This document shows, one piece after another, positions 1 to 57,660 of a stretch of DNA of 64,000 nucleotides (position 1 is its first letter; each line of letters begins with the position of its first letter). The DNA is taken from contig NC_034415.1 of NCBI RefSeq assembly GCF_002078875.1, positions 24,653,381 to 24,717,380 on the forward strand, given 5' to 3'. A program made the translations under genes and the position numbers. A model generated the notes under the pieces. The model saw only the letters and a list, made by a program, of their open reading frames with translations. It was not told the origin of the DNA and made no database searches. This DNA comes from Numida meleagris (lineage: Eukaryota; Chordata; Aves; Galliformes; Numididae).

Positions 1-2590
1 TACTTTAAACAGCTAAGTTCCCTTTCCTCTCAGCAGGGGGAGGTAACTTCAAAATGCCATTGAAAGTTGCCAGTTAAGAAATACGTTCCTCCCTCATGTA
101 CTGGAAAGTGTTCCATGCAAACTGTTGTAATTAGCAATTGATTGATTTTTACATAAAAGTTTTGTGTTTGTAAGGGTCATGTGCTTGCTTATATGCTCTG
201 ACAGTGGGAGAAAGATATTTACCAACACAAAGCCTGCAGTCTAACTCAATGGTCAACAGCTTCATTATTTTTATTGGACTGAAGTGCAATTATAGCTGGA
301 AAATATGAACAAATTTGTACATGCACACATGCTGTGGAACCTGCTGCTAGCCTAATTGCACCATGTGTCAACCTGCTTGACAACAAACACCATGAGACAC
401 AGAAAAGAGCAAACATGGAGGGAAGCTCATAGTAAAAAATTCTGTAACTTCAGTCTTTGCCTCTCTACAGTTAACACTGGTGTCTTATGTTGTTAATACA
501 GAATGACTGCAGTATCAGTCAGATGCTGCAGTCAAGCTTACACTACACTAAACTACATATGCATATTTACCAGAACAAAGAACTAAAGTGAAGTAGTCTG
601 CTATATTGGCATAATTTTTAGGAGGAATGGGAGGCAAGTATTGGTATAAAACCCAAGTTTAAAAGATATATATATACAACAATATAATGTACCAAAAAAA
701 TTCATTTCAAAGTTGCAAAGCAAAACTGGACAGTCTGTGAATAGGGTTTGCATGCAGAAGGCTAATTTTAAAATGTCCTGTTGATTCCATAAAAATGTGC
801 CCTTCACACACGAGACTTCCCGTTCCCTACATGCCAAATAGAGCATAAAGGGATACAACTGTGGATTTCAGTACTGTGTGGGGATTGTGCACCACAACCA
901 GCTGCTTCTACTGCTGACTTATCCATCTGAAGTGCACCTTGTAGAAGTCACACAGCTTCTTTGCACTGGAGTTGACTTGGATCTCTGGAGACGTCGCTAA
1001 GCTAAAGAGTGGCACACTGGGTTAGCTGGCTCAGGCAAGCAGGCAAAGGGATTTGCACTTTGCAGTCAGCCAAAAGTTATATGTGCATGGAGAGGAAAGT
1101 GGTGGTAAGGCTGGCAGCGCTTTCTGCTTGGCAAGCCAAGGTGCTTTGGCATGGGGTGTGGGAAGACTCATCCAAAACCTCCTAGTTTGGAACTAGGTAT
1201 TTTAAATCTTGGATCTACGTGGCCTCTTTCTTCATCATTTCTCTCTGTTCAAAGTGACTGTAAAGTGACTGTGCTGGCACAGCCAGTGTGCAGAGATCCT
1301 GCCCTCTCTATGCAAGCTTACACTGCTTCATCCTTGTCTGCTTGTTCCTGTCCCTGTGTCACCCCTTCGCTTGTGTTGACACAACTGTTTGTTAGGACTG
1401 CACTAGAAACATATGTGAACTGGTTTGAATTAAAACTGCTCCTCATCTGCTTATTCATCTGGCCTCCTAACTAGTTGGGTCTGTACAGCTGGGGAAGAGG
1501 GGAAGCAGTGCAGGGAGGAAGGGATGCCTGGGGAAGCAGGCGGGGCTGAGATCAAAGTAAGATGCTGTCTTCTGGCTGGTGCTGCTGCCCACTCAGCTTC
1601 AGCCCCCTGAAATCACTCATTCTGATGGCACTCAGCAGAGCAGGTGCATTACAGGACTTGTTCAGAGCAAATTGTTCTGAATAATGTCAGGGTTTTTTTT
1701 TATTCTATGTGTTCTGTGTTCATCGGTCTTCACTCTAGGATCAATCAGGAAAATAGTTACCATAATTTCCGTTGAAGTTGGACATCTCTTGATTGCAGAT
1801 TCATTGCCCCGAGTACCTGACAACTGTCTGAAAAGCTCTGATTAATCAAAACATTATTATTTGTCAAGCAACCAGAAGGAGCAACTGCTCTGGGATGTAT
1901 GGGATGTATGGGATGGGTATTTGTGCAGAATACAAAGAAGGGAAAGGCAGAGGGCACATCAGCAGTGAAATTGTATTAGAGACCTCTTGCAAAGAGCCTA
2001 TACAACAAAAAATTGTATCGCTGCATTTAAAAATCTACAAATCTCCCCGTGTGTGATGGGAAACTGCTGAATTGTGGCATACACTGTTTTGAAATGGACA
2101 GAAAAGAAGCAAGTCTAAAGGCCAGGCCTTGTGGAAGCAACAGGGACTTGGACCTCTGGAATTACAGGCAAATAAAATGAATTTGTTGGTTCTGGCTTCA
2201 CCTTTTAAAATTTAAGCTACCTCTACACTACAGCCCTCTGAAGCAACTAATTAGTGTGTAAGAAAGGAATTTTCTGAACAAGAGCCCTCAGAGAAGAGGT
2301 GAATATGCACATACGAGGAAAACTGTTAATCATGTGCATGAATCATTCCTGCTTCCTTTTTGGCTGGATTCTTTTTTTCTGTAGATGAGAGCACCATATT
2401 AGAATAGCAGGCATGTGTTATCTCAAACTGATATGTCACAAATAGCTACATATAGTATATCAGTTGTCTTGGTAGGAACTAGTATGTAATCTCTGGATCA
2501 AACCCCAGCTTTGAAAAGGTCCCCATACTTCCACTGTTCTTTTTGGCAGAGAAAGAAGACACCGATAGTCCAAGTACACAAACAGCCTGG
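1..2590. other. Intergenic region, no gene recognised
   Basis: AT-rich sequence beyond the 3' end of SLC1A7. All open frames are short (107 codons at most), lack splice logic and resemble no family I know. In human the next gene on this side is PODN, whose 3' end converges on SLC1A7; no PODN-like leucine-rich repeat exon is visible here, so that gene either lies further left or contributes only untranslated sequence. A small tandem repeat sits at 1892-1920. Confidence 0.6.
1892..1920. repeat. Short tandem repeat, 9-base unit
   Basis: Two exact copies of gggatgtat are followed by a third, altered copy (gggatgggtat). It is a local replication-slippage product in non-coding DNA with no visible role. 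Confidence 0.85.
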
Positions 2591-3679
2591 TTTTGAAATG
2601 GCAAGTTTATTAAAAATGTTCTCTATCACAAACACTGAAAACATGCTCAGCAGATTTTATTGTAACTGAAAGATTCAGTAGATTATGCAAAGAGTATAAC
2701 TGTCAATGTAGTTTGACCACTGAATCATGAAAAATAGCAGTCCAGTTTCCCCAGCAGACTCCCCACAGAACCCCAATATTAGTCAGCATCGTGTTCTAGT
2801 TTGAGTTCAATCTGCCCTTAGGATGAAGCGTACGGTTCACGAGCTCGAGCTTCAGATTGGTACGTATTTACACAGAAGGGCCTACAGGCTGCAGAGGAGG
2901 ACACATTAGCACCAGTGCTTATGGATTCGGGCTCACACTGCCTCTGCCACTGTGTGTGCATGGTACTGACTCTACTGAAGAGTTAGGTTAAAAAAAGGTT
3001 AATAAATCTGGCACTTGGAAGGCAAACTGTGTTCTTCAGTGACTTAGGATCGTCGTGTTACGTATGACACTTGAATGCCTGTCTCTGAAGGCTGCCCCTC
3101 AGAATTACCTTACTATGTTTGCTTGCAAAAATGCACACTTTGCTTCACCTCGGCTTGAGGTGTTGTTTGGTGATATGTACAACATCTTGAGATCAGGAAA
3201 TCAGGGTGATTTTCTTACTGCTGCTCTAAAACTAAACGCAAAGTAAGAATCTTAGACAAAATTAGTGTCTTCAGCAGTTCTGGTGAAACAAAAAAAGAGA
3301 TATAAATACAGTGTTCACAATTACTCAGATACACAAAAAAGGCTTTGGTTAGAAAATTAGAAAGGGACAAATAAAAAAAAATAAAAAAAGAAGCCAAAGG
3401 AGTGTCAAATACTATACTGGAGTCAAATGAGTGCAGAATGAAACAGCAGCCATCCATTAGTTAGTTTTTCAGTATTGAAATCTTCCACCTAAAGAAGCCC
3501 GTGTCTCTTGCAAGCTGTGTGCCTTTCCTGACGTTCACAGCTGGTCCCCTAGCTCCGGTACAAGCTGAGTGGTGAGAATTCCACATTCTTCTGTTCAAGG
3601 CAAAGAGTCCCTCTTCCAGCTGTGAGGTAGAGACTGGGTATCAGGTCACTGGGGTATGAGATACCACTGAGTGTAGCAG
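2590..3679 (-). other. SLC1A7: SLC1A7 3' UTR (inferred extent)
   Basis: Sequence between the EAAT5 stop codon and the preferred AATAAA signal. No further coding exon is needed, because exon 11 ends in the expected EAAT5 C-terminus. The short reading frames here (for example 3055-3246 on the plus strand) show no family likeness. The right edge is certain; the left edge depends on which poly(A) signal is used. Confidence 0.55.
2606..2611 (-). terminator. SLC1A7: Probable SLC1A7 poly(A) signal (AATAAA)
   Basis: The plus strand reads tttatt, which is AATAAA on the gene strand. A GT-rich stretch (tgtttgtgt on the minus strand, about 2577-2585) follows at the usual distance for a downstream element. 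This gives a 3' UTR of about 1.1 kb from the stop at 3680. A second AATAAA at 2656-2661 is an alternative. The choice between them is inferred. Confidence 0.5.
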
Positions 3680-49975
<46,296 letters not shown>

Positions 49976-51523
49976 GGTGTCCTCCGTGCTTCTTGGAGAA
50001 GAATCAGCATCCCATGGAGAGAGAATCCACTCGCTCCTCTTGCTGGAGAGGAACAGACCTCGCTCTGTATAGATCAGATCAAAGCACTTCCAGTTCTGCT
50101 TAGCTGACCTGCAAGGTCACCCCTCTGCCAATCGCCACCAAGCAAGCAGCTGGCATTATTGTTCCAAATTAATACCGACAATCCTATTATCGACTACATC
50201 ATTAAGAGCCTGCAAGAAGATTAGGGGGCTCTGGAAAATTAGAACGGAATGCAGTAGTATTTCTAAAACTAGACTGCTTCAAAACAAAGTGACATGTTCA
50301 GAGTGCGCTCCCTGGTCTTCCCAGTTTAGGGTCTGGCCATCCACCCCTACAAAGCGAGCAGTGTAAGTCATGCACACAAACACAGGGAAGGAACGTTACT
50401 GCGCTGTTTTTCTGTGCAGGGCAGAGCAGGTGACATTTTGAACGAGACTATCACAACAGGGCAAGCCAGGTAAAACTAGACTTCATTAATTAAAGCAGGC
50501 CTGGATTTTTTTGTTTTCCTGACCAAAACAAGACTGAAGGTGCAGTGTAAGAACCACGCATCGATCAGAAAACAGCGGTACGCTGAAACACAGAAGAAAA
50601 GCTTCTGCCATTTGGCATTTATTATCTTGGAAGCAAAATGATTTCACTTTTTCTTCCACCACTCTGTTGATTAGAGTAGGGCCAATTTACTTTCAGAGGA
50701 TTATCAGAGTAAGCCAGGGGGATTGCTTTCCTTTCCTTCACCGTGTCTGCACTCAGTATCAGCGCTGTTTTTTATGCTTACGAGCAAAAATACAGAGCCA
50801 TGACTGCTCACTGTGCTGCATTCATTGAAACGCTACTGCAGAGCCTGAGCTATTCAAAGATTATTCAGTGTTTTTATGGAAAATACTCCACAGAGCAAAT
50901 TTGGGTATTTACAATGCTTTATTTTATTTTGCAAGGCAGTGTGTGTAGGTACACGCTCACGTGTGAGCGAAGGGGTGAGTGAAGAGTGAGCTCAAGGGTC
51001 AGCAAATCGTTCTCCCTGGAAGCAGGAGCAGAACACGGTACTGTCTGTAAGACATACAGACACACACACAAAAAAAAAAGAAGAGAAAAAATATATGGAT
51101 TCTGTATGGTGAATAGGAGTGATGACAAAACCACATAATCACATAAAATTTTATTAATGCTTATGTAAGAAAGCACTGAACCAACTCTGCCGTCTCACCG
51201 CAGACACAACGCAGACAAGTTTGTTGCCGATACGGTATGCGCCCGAACACCTTCCAGACGAAGCCATGCAGCAGGAGCGCTTCCGGAGCTGAGCTCAGCC
51301 CCCGGAGCCGCAACCCCAGCGATGCAACCGGGACTCTTCGCCCTTCAGACGACCCCCTGAGCCCCTCACGGCCCGCGAGGACCGGCCGCCCTTTCCCCCC
51401 GTCCGGCCGCGGGTGCTGTGGGGAGATCCCGTGCCCACCGTGGGGCGGGTGCTCCGCAACTCCTGCCCGGGCGGCGGCAGCGAGAGGAGCGGGGCGGCGC
51501 TGCACGGCGCGTGACGGGGCAAC
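49976..51523. promoter_or_regulatory. Divergent intergenic region between SLC1A7 and CPT2
   Basis: About 1.55 kb separates the two start codons, which point away from each other. The SLC1A7 half is AT-rich with no CpG island, as expected for a tissue-restricted gene. It contains CRX/OTX-like sites agattag (50218-50224) and ggatta (50698-50703), which is only suggestive. The CPT2 half turns into a CpG island from about 51230. No third gene is visible. Confidence 0.6.
50004..50015 (-). other. Minimal upstream ORF before SLC1A7 (ATG GGA TGC TGA)
   Basis: Three codons and a stop located 29 bases before the EAAT5 start. Whether it lies in the mRNA depends on the transcription start, which is not known from sequence. 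A second ATG at 50010 begins a longer frame that overlaps the EAAT5 start out of frame and, after splicing to exon 2, ends at a TGA after about 70 codons. Confidence 0.6.
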
Positions 51524-51790
51524 ATGGCGGCGCGGCAGCTGGTGCTGGGGCGGGCGGCGGTGCCGTGCTGGCGGCGGGCTTACAGCAGCGCGGGCGCTGC
51601 GGAGTTCCTGCACCGCAGCATCGTGCCCACCATGCACTACCAGAAGAGCCTGCCCAGGTACCGCGGGCCGCTGCCCCGTGGGACCGGCCGCTCCGCGGGC
51701 TCCTGAGGGAGGCAGGGCCTGGAAGGAGCGTCCTCGGGCAGCGGGGGACGCGGGCTGAGGTCGGGCGCGGCCGGTGGGGCTGTGAGGAGA
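51230..51790. promoter_or_regulatory. CPT2: CpG island promoter of CPT2
   Basis: Abrupt change to GC-rich, CpG-dense sequence that spans the presumed transcription start, exon 1 and the first part of intron 1. It holds a GC box (ggggcggg, 51442-51449), a TGACG half site of the CRE/ATF type (51512-51516) and a YY1-like aacatggcggc (51521-51531) that includes the start codon. This is the pattern of a housekeeping, TATA-less promoter. The many long frames on both strands here come from lack of stops in GC-rich DNA. Confidence 0.85.
51524..51657 (+). CDS. CPT2: CPT2 coding exon 1
   Basis: Residues 1-44 plus two bases of R45. [20 protein letters not shown] is the mitochondrial presequence; [14 protein letters not shown] opens the mature protein and matches the mammalian sequence. 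Start chosen from the family alignment and the context aacATGg; the overlapping YY1-like motif supports it. Donor is CCCAG|GTACC. Confidence 0.95.
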
Positions 51791-53627
51791 GGAGAGGGCA
51801 GGCGTCTTTCCTCGTGTTCCTGCTCAGCCGCGGACGGGTACTCATCCGTTTCGTGTTCGGGCAGAGAGGAAGCTTACAGTGATACTGGTGGGAAATGTGC
51901 AAGAGAACGGCGATGCTCAGCACCCGGCAGGGAGCAGGAGCCCACGTACAGGAGGTGGCTGCCAAGGTGGATGGTCCCTGTGTGGAGCCGGGGCTGGACC
52001 CCATGGTCCTTACGGTTCTCTTCCAACTCGGGATATTCTGTGATTCGGTGGTTCTGTGAAATTAAACCTCTCTCCTGTGTGGCTGCTTCTTATTGCAGCT
52101 GTTTGTGTCGCTGCATTGCCAAGACCCTTCACTGCAATAACAAGACAATCGAGTTGCGTTCTCGTGAGGACATTATGCTGTGATGACATATATTCATCTA
52201 TTCCCTTTCTCCTTCTTGCCTAAGAAACTTCTAAGCCATTGAGATAATATGGGGTGTAAGGAAGGATAGAGAAGAGGGGAGAGAAATTGCGACCACAGTG
52301 CAAGAAGCTGAATCTTCATCGATACCATTGCTGAAATGTCTCTGTTCCCCTTCCTTCAGACTGCCTGTTCCCAAACTAGAAGATACAATTAGGAGATATC
52401 TGAATGCCCAGAAACCTCTTTTAAATGATGACCAATTCAGGTATGGACAAATAAGATAGACATAACACAGTATCATTTGCTGCTTCAAAGCTGAGTGTTA
52501 CATATCAAAAATATGAATTGTGACAGCATTTCAAATCTTTTACTGATTGCTGTAGGAAAACTGAAGAACTTGCTCATCAGTTTGAAAAGGGAATTGGAAG
52601 AGAGCTGCATGAGCAACTAGTTGCTCAAGACAATCAGAACAAGCATACTAGTTACATCACAGGTATGTTGACCAAGGGATACTCTGTGCTTCTGTAGGGC
52701 TGTGAAGATGGTGAAGGGTCTAAAGGGCAAGCTGTATGAGGGGCAGCTGGGGTCCCTTGGTTTGTTCAGCCCAGAGCAGAGGGGGCTGAGGGGAGGCCTC
52801 ATGGCAGCTGCAGCTTCTCCCAGGGAGCGGAGGGACAGCGCTGAGTTCTGCTCTCTGGTGACAGCAACTGGGCCTGAGGGAACGGTATGGAGCGGTGTCA
52901 GGGAAGGTTCAGGTGGGGGTGAAGGAAAGGTTCTGCCCCTGAGGGCAGTGGGCATGGCCCTGAGCTGCTGGTGCTCAGGGAGCACTGGGACACCGCTCTC
53001 ACTGGATTTGGTTTTTGGGTGATCCCGTGTGGAGCCAGGATTTGGACTCGGTGATCCTTTGGTGTACCCTTCCAACTCAGGTTATTGTATGTTTCTGGGA
53101 TTCTGATTGGATGCAGGAGGAGTCTTTAGGTCATCATACTTTATAATAGGCAGCTCATAATGCTACAAATAAAATGGGCTAAAGCTTAAGCTCTCTGTTG
53201 CATAAGCTAGGAATAATGTGCTGTGAATATTGCCTGTGACAGTATTTGGGCAAATTCTGAGTCTCTGGTAGAAGAAGGCCCTTCATGTAACTTGAATATA
53301 CCAGAATTCTGCAGGATGGTGGAATGTTGCTAAACAAGAATTGCAGTCCTAAAAACATTTTTTCCCTTTTTGAATAGAAAATACTCAAGACATTAGTAAA
53401 GTGCAGTTGAGAAGGGAGGGAAAGAACAGTGGTGCTACTGGAGTGAAAAACAATGGAGGGACAAGATCAACCACAGATCTAACCTGTATTACAAGTTAAT
53501 TACAAAGGTAGCTCTCTTAAGGAAACAAAAGCGATAATTTTCAAGTAATTTCAAGTTACTTAGCAAGAAAACGGAACTGTGAGGGAGGTCAGCAGAAGTG
53601 GTCAGTACTCTGGACTTGAAACAACAC

Positions 53628-53658
<31 letters not shown>

Positions 53659-56600
53659 ACCAAAAAGAAAACCCCAACAACTAGAAAGCCATATTCTTAT
53701 AAAGAGGAAAAGGAACTGAGAGATACAGAAAGTGAAAGATGAGCATAAAGGAATACAAATTGAGACGGAGGTATACATTGCTTTTAAATTATTCTTCCTA
53801 ATTGTTGCTTCCACTGACTCCAAATGCAGACATACGCTTGTGAAAGTTCTGAATAGATGAGTAGCAACACAGGTGGAAATATTCAAATACCTAGGGAAGT
53901 AGGAGCTCACATGTTGTCCTCACTGTCTGCTGAGACTACCCATTAGGGTGCTGGCTTAGCAAGTTGCACAGCAACCACAAGTTGCGTAGAGAATAGCAGA
54001 GTATTTCATATAAGCTTCTGCTGAGTTTATTAGCTCATGCTATCCATTCCCTTTATGCAGTAGGTGGGGTTTTAACTGCTGCTGACTCTATGGGGTTTGT
54101 CAAGGCTAACCAGCATGCTTCTGCTTTGTGTCAGTGAACTACAGAGCATTTATCTTCCTTTTATTTAGTTACAGTTCTTTTTTTAGGCCTCATAAAAGAC
54201 ATATTCTACTTGAAATTGGTTTCTGAAAGTGTGTATAGTTACCCCATTCTCAACTTTCAAGTCCAAGGTTAAAAGGCAACACAACAATGAGGAATGTGGT
54301 TGCTAATCTATGAGGACCAGGAATTATGATTGTGACTTAGATCCTTGAGTTAACTGATAGCCCTTCTTACAGCCCATCAGCTGCCTTAGAGAGGAAGCTG
54401 GTGTCCACTTGCTTCCTTTGTTTGCTTCCAGACAGTGCGTAGTACCAAACCTTACTGAGTTCAAAGCTGTTAATAATAGAGCCTACTTAAAACAAACAAA
54501 TGAACAAACAAAACCAACACCCTTCCTGCTGTAGCTTCCTGGACTTCTGTTTCTCAGAGACAAATGTGAAGGCATGACCACATTTCAGAGCTATGATGGA
54601 CTCCCTTGGTTATGGCAAGGACAGAACCTTTGTGTAACATTTGTGCTTCTTGATATGTTGACAGGCCACGTGATGAAGTGAGACTGCCTAAAAGACCTGT
54701 GGGTATCAAATGTAATTCTTTCTGAAGTCTGCTCTCAGCCTGGAAGAATTACCTTGAGGTTCTCTCTAACCTCATCATTTTGCCAGTTCTGTTCAGTACT
54801 GATAGTTTCAGTGGATAGAAAAGAGGAAGAAATTATGATTTATTAGAGACATAACAGAAAACATGGAAATTTTTTCTTCATTGTTAATGACATCAACGAT
54901 CTTTATAAAGATAGCCCCAAATGCAGTGTTTTTACAGTTAACCAGCAGTACTCTTTTAATAATTGAGGGTTGGGAGAATCCTTGGAGGAATTATTGCATA
55001 TGTTTTTCTTGTTCGTGTGCACTGCAGTCGGTATTTATTCATGATCACTGTTTGAGGCAGGATATTGACTTTCTGAACATCTTTCTGATTCAGACTGCTG
55101 CTTTTATGTTCTGACCTGTTTCTCAACTCTCTGTTTTCAGGTCCCTGGTTTGATATGTACTTAAAAGCACGTGAACCTGTTGTTTTGAATTTTAATCCAT
55201 TTATGTCTTTTAATCCTGATCCAAAATCTGAATATAATGATCAGCTCATACGAGCTACAAACATGACAGTTTCTGCTATCCGTTTTATGAAGACCTTCAG
55301 GGCTGGTTATCTTGAACCAGAAGTTTTTCACCTCAATCCAGAAAAAAGTGACACTCAGCTCTTTAAAAAAATTATTCGATTTGTGCCTTCTTCACTTTCT
55401 TGGTTTGGCGCCTACATGGTCAATGCATATCCCCTAGATATGTCTCAGTATTTCAGGCTTTTCAATTCTACACGGCTGCCTAAACTCAACAGAGATGAGC
55501 TTTATACAGATGAAAAGGCAAAACATTTACTGGTACTGAGAAAGGGGAATTTTTATGTATTTGATGTTATTGACAGAGATGGAAATATGCTGAAACCTTC
55601 AGAAATACAAGCACACTTGAAATACATCCTTAGTGATAACAGTCCAGCCTCGGCCTTCCCTCTTGGCTACCTCTCCAGTGAAAACCGAGATACGTGGGCA
55701 TTGCTGAGAAAGGATCTACTGGATAATGGCAATGAGGAAGCTCTTCAAAAAGTAGACTCTGCTTTGTTTTGTCTCAGTTTAGATGATTTTCCCATTAAAG
55801 ACTTTGTGCACTTGTCTCATACTATGTTGCATGGAGATGCTGCTAACCGCTGGTATGACAAATCCTTCAATCTTATCATAGCTAAAGATGGCACTGCAGG
55901 AATTAATTTTGAACATTCCTGGGGCGATGGTGTGGCTGTGCTCAGATTCCAGAATGAAGTCTTTAAAGATAGTACTGAAGTACCAGCTGTTGGCCCACAG
56001 TCCCAGCCTGCTTCAGTAGACTCTTCCACAGCAGTACGGAAACTTGACTTTAAGGTGAGTGATGCCTTAAAAGCAGGAATTACCAAAGCAAAGCAGAATT
56101 TTGATGCCAGTGTAGAAGGACTGTCTATTAATATGATTCAGTTCCATGAAGGGGGCAAGGAACTGCTAAAGCAGAAGAAGGTAAGCCCAGATGCCGTGGC
56201 TCAGCTTGCCTTCCAGATGGCTTTCCTTCGGCAGTACAATCAGACTGTTGCTACGTATGAATCTTGTAGTACTGCAGCTTTCAAACACGGTCGCACAGAA
56301 ACTATACGTCCTGCCTCTATCCATACAAAGAAATGTTCGGAGGCTTTTGTCAGGGAACTGTCCAAGCATAGCACAGAAGAGCTTCAGAAGTTGATTGTGG
56401 AGTGCTCAAAGTACCACGGTCGTTTGACAAAAGAAGCTGCTATGGGTAAGTAGGATTACACCAAACACTCTTCTTTTTGAACTGTTGTTAAGGTTGCTAT
56501 AAAAATTTACTTCACACCTAAATAACTGAATTTTGATGGAGGCCTAATATGGATGCAAATTTAGCAAAAACTAGCAGAAGGCTGCAGCTATGAGACTCAT

Positions 56601-57660
56601 TTCTTAACTTGGAGGGAGTCCCTTTGTGCTCCTAGTTCATTGTTAATGTGCCTAGATGGTTTTGATACTTCCATTTTTTTCCTTAGAGCAGTTGGGTGGT
56701 TTGAAGCACTAACAAATACTTAACTGCACACTGTATTCTCCAGGGCAACCAAGAACTTTGGCTTTATGAGTGAAGAGTTGCTGCCTTATGCCTGCAGGGG
56801 TATTAAGGCTGTAACAGCTTTCAAATCAAACTGATTCTTTAGCTGTGGTACTCCTGGTATTTTTCTTTTGAATTGACCTTTCCAGAAGTATAAGTTGCTT
56901 CAGTAAAGTCAAGAAGACTGCTGAACATTAGCCAACAGAGTCTAAAATTTGCCTCTTCCTACTGATGTGAAATCCTCTTCCTTTTTAGATTAATAAATTT
57001 TAGGAAATCCTTTATCTGTTTTAAACAACCTGGAAATGTCCAAATAATTAGTGAATCAAATAATGTGTTGCATTATTAAAGTTGTCTATTAACATTACAG
57101 TTTGGTTTACTATCATGATTCCTGGTTGAGGCTAGCAGTAAAACAGCAAGCCCTCGTTCCCTGGCATAGGTGCATTAGAAGTGCATAATGTCTGGGTTAT
57201 GAAAAATATTTCTTGCTAATACTAAAGAAACTCTCAGCTCTGTAGACCTTTAGTGAGGTCTAAATAAGTGAGTTTACTTCCCGCAAAAATTAGTCATATC
57301 TCTAATACTTGTTATTTTATTTCAACAGGTCAGGGATTTGACCGACACCTGTTTGGGTTGCGCTATTTGGCCTTATCCAAAGGTATTGCACTTCCTGATT
57401 TCTATCAAGACCAAGCCTATGCTCGGCTTAATTACAACATCATTTCTACAAGCACATTGGTTAGTCCAGCTGTGCAATTAGGAGGATTTGGCCCAGTGGT
57501 GCCTGATGGCTTTGGAGTAGGATATCAAGTACATGATGATTGGATAGGTTGCAATGTTTCCTCTTACCCAACTAGGAATGGTAAAGAATTCCTTCAGTGT
57601 ATATACAAGTCACTAGAAGATATTTTTAATGTTTTAAAAGGCAAGGAGGTTAGCAGTTAG
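51524..57660 (+). CDS. CPT2: CPT2: carnitine O-palmitoyltransferase 2, mitochondrial, complete, 5 exons
   Basis: Converts long-chain acylcarnitine plus CoA back to acyl-CoA at the matrix face of the inner mitochondrial membrane, the last step of the carnitine shuttle before beta-oxidation. Joining 51524-51657, 52360-52440, 52556-52662, 55141-56445 and 57329-57660 yields 652 codons plus stop; human CPT2 has 658. The first 25 residues are arginine-rich with no acidic residue, a good matrix presequence. The first family signature begins [14 protein letters not shown] (from residue 46). Catalytic histidine H366 lies in [11 protein letters not shown] (human H372), and the STSTL carnitine/CoA motif lies at 582-586 (human STS at 588-590). 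The constant six-residue offset shows the length difference lies upstream of H366. The central 1305-nt exon and the 81-nt exon match the human exon sizes I remember. Confidence 0.98.
51658..52359 (+). other. CPT2: CPT2 intron 1, contains a CR1 tail
   Basis: GT-AG intron of 702 bp. The first 130 bases belong to the CpG island. A CR1 3' end in gene orientation occupies about 51945-52065. Confidence 0.8.
51945..52065 (+). mobile_element. CR1 LINE 3' end
   Basis: Tail segment with aaggtggatggtccctgtg, ggctggaccccatggtcctt and ttccaactcgggatattctg, ending in the CR1 terminal octamer repeat (attctgtg / attcggtg / ttctgtg). It points along the plus strand. About 120 bp, 5'-truncated, inserted in intron 1 of CPT2 near the CpG island edge. 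Confidence 0.88.
52360..52440 (+). CDS. CPT2: CPT2 coding exon 2 (81 nt)
   Basis: Acceptor CTTCAG|ACTGCC and donor TTCAG|GTATGG. It completes R45 and codes [14 protein letters not shown] then [12 protein letters not shown], the first carnitine acyltransferase signature. It is too short to stand out as an ORF. Confidence 0.96.
52556..52662 (+). CDS. CPT2: CPT2 coding exon 3 (107 nt)
   Basis: Acceptor CTGTAG|GAAAAC and donor CACAG|GTATGT. Residues 72-107: [18 protein letters not shown] then [17 protein letters not shown], with the first base of G108. Intron 2 before it is only 115 bp. A CR1 element starts about 40 bp after its donor. Confidence 0.96.
52703..53105 (+). mobile_element. CR1 LINE 3' portion, about 400 bp
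   Basis: Recognisable CR1 blocks in order: gtgaagggtctaaagggcaa, cagcccagagcagagggggc, tgaggggaggcctcatggca, gaaaggttctgcccctgagg, then gactcggtgatcctttggtg and cccttccaactcaggttatt with a decayed terminal repeat (tttctgggattctgat). Same orientation as CPT2. It covers the end of the reverse-transcriptase ORF region and the 3' UTR; the reading frame is destroyed. Confidence 0.9.
53628..53659. repeat. Poly(C)-poly(A) tract
   Basis: A run of C (about ten at 53631-53640) is followed directly by 19 A (53641-53659). It is a low-complexity tract in CPT2 intron 3, whose exact length is unreliable in any assembly. Confidence 0.9.
55141..56445 (+). CDS. CPT2: CPT2 coding exon 4 (1305 nt, catalytic core)
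   Basis: Residues 108-542: [20 protein letters not shown] at the start, [11 protein letters not shown] and [14 protein letters not shown] in the middle, [16 protein letters not shown] leading into the catalytic [11 protein letters not shown] (H366), then [36 protein letters not shown] and the end [10 protein letters not shown]. Acceptor is TTTTCAG|GTCCC and donor is ATGG|GTAAGT. The open frame is uninterrupted over the whole exon. Confidence 0.98.
56446..57328 (+). other. CPT2: CPT2 intron 4
   Basis: GT-AG intron of 883 bp with a normal pyrimidine-rich acceptor; nothing else recognised. Confidence 0.85.
57329..57660 (+). CDS. CPT2: CPT2 coding exon 5 (terminal)
   Basis: Residues 543-652 and stop [18 protein letters not shown], the STSTL motif at 582-586, then [20 protein letters not shown] and [18 protein letters not shown]. 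Acceptor is TTCAACAG|GTCAGG. The last residues (KGKEVSS) form the usual variable end. Confidence 0.97.

Larger units (their letters stand above)
52663..55140 (+). other. CPT2: CPT2 intron 3
   Basis: GT-AG intron of 2.5 kb. Its first 440 bases hold a CR1 element; a C-run followed by an A-run lies at 53628-53659. Nothing else was recognised. Confidence 0.8.

Noticed and set aside
51161..52183. Several long overlapping frames on both strands (up to 212 codons) around CPT2 exon 1
   Set aside because: They lie in the CpG island, where stop codons are rare. Their products are low-complexity Ala/Arg/Pro strings. Only the frame starting at 51524 matches a family and has a fitting splice donor.
55817..56394. 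Frames on the minus strand and in a second plus frame within CPT2 exon 4
   Set aside because: They are shadows of the real CPT2 frame and have no independent support.
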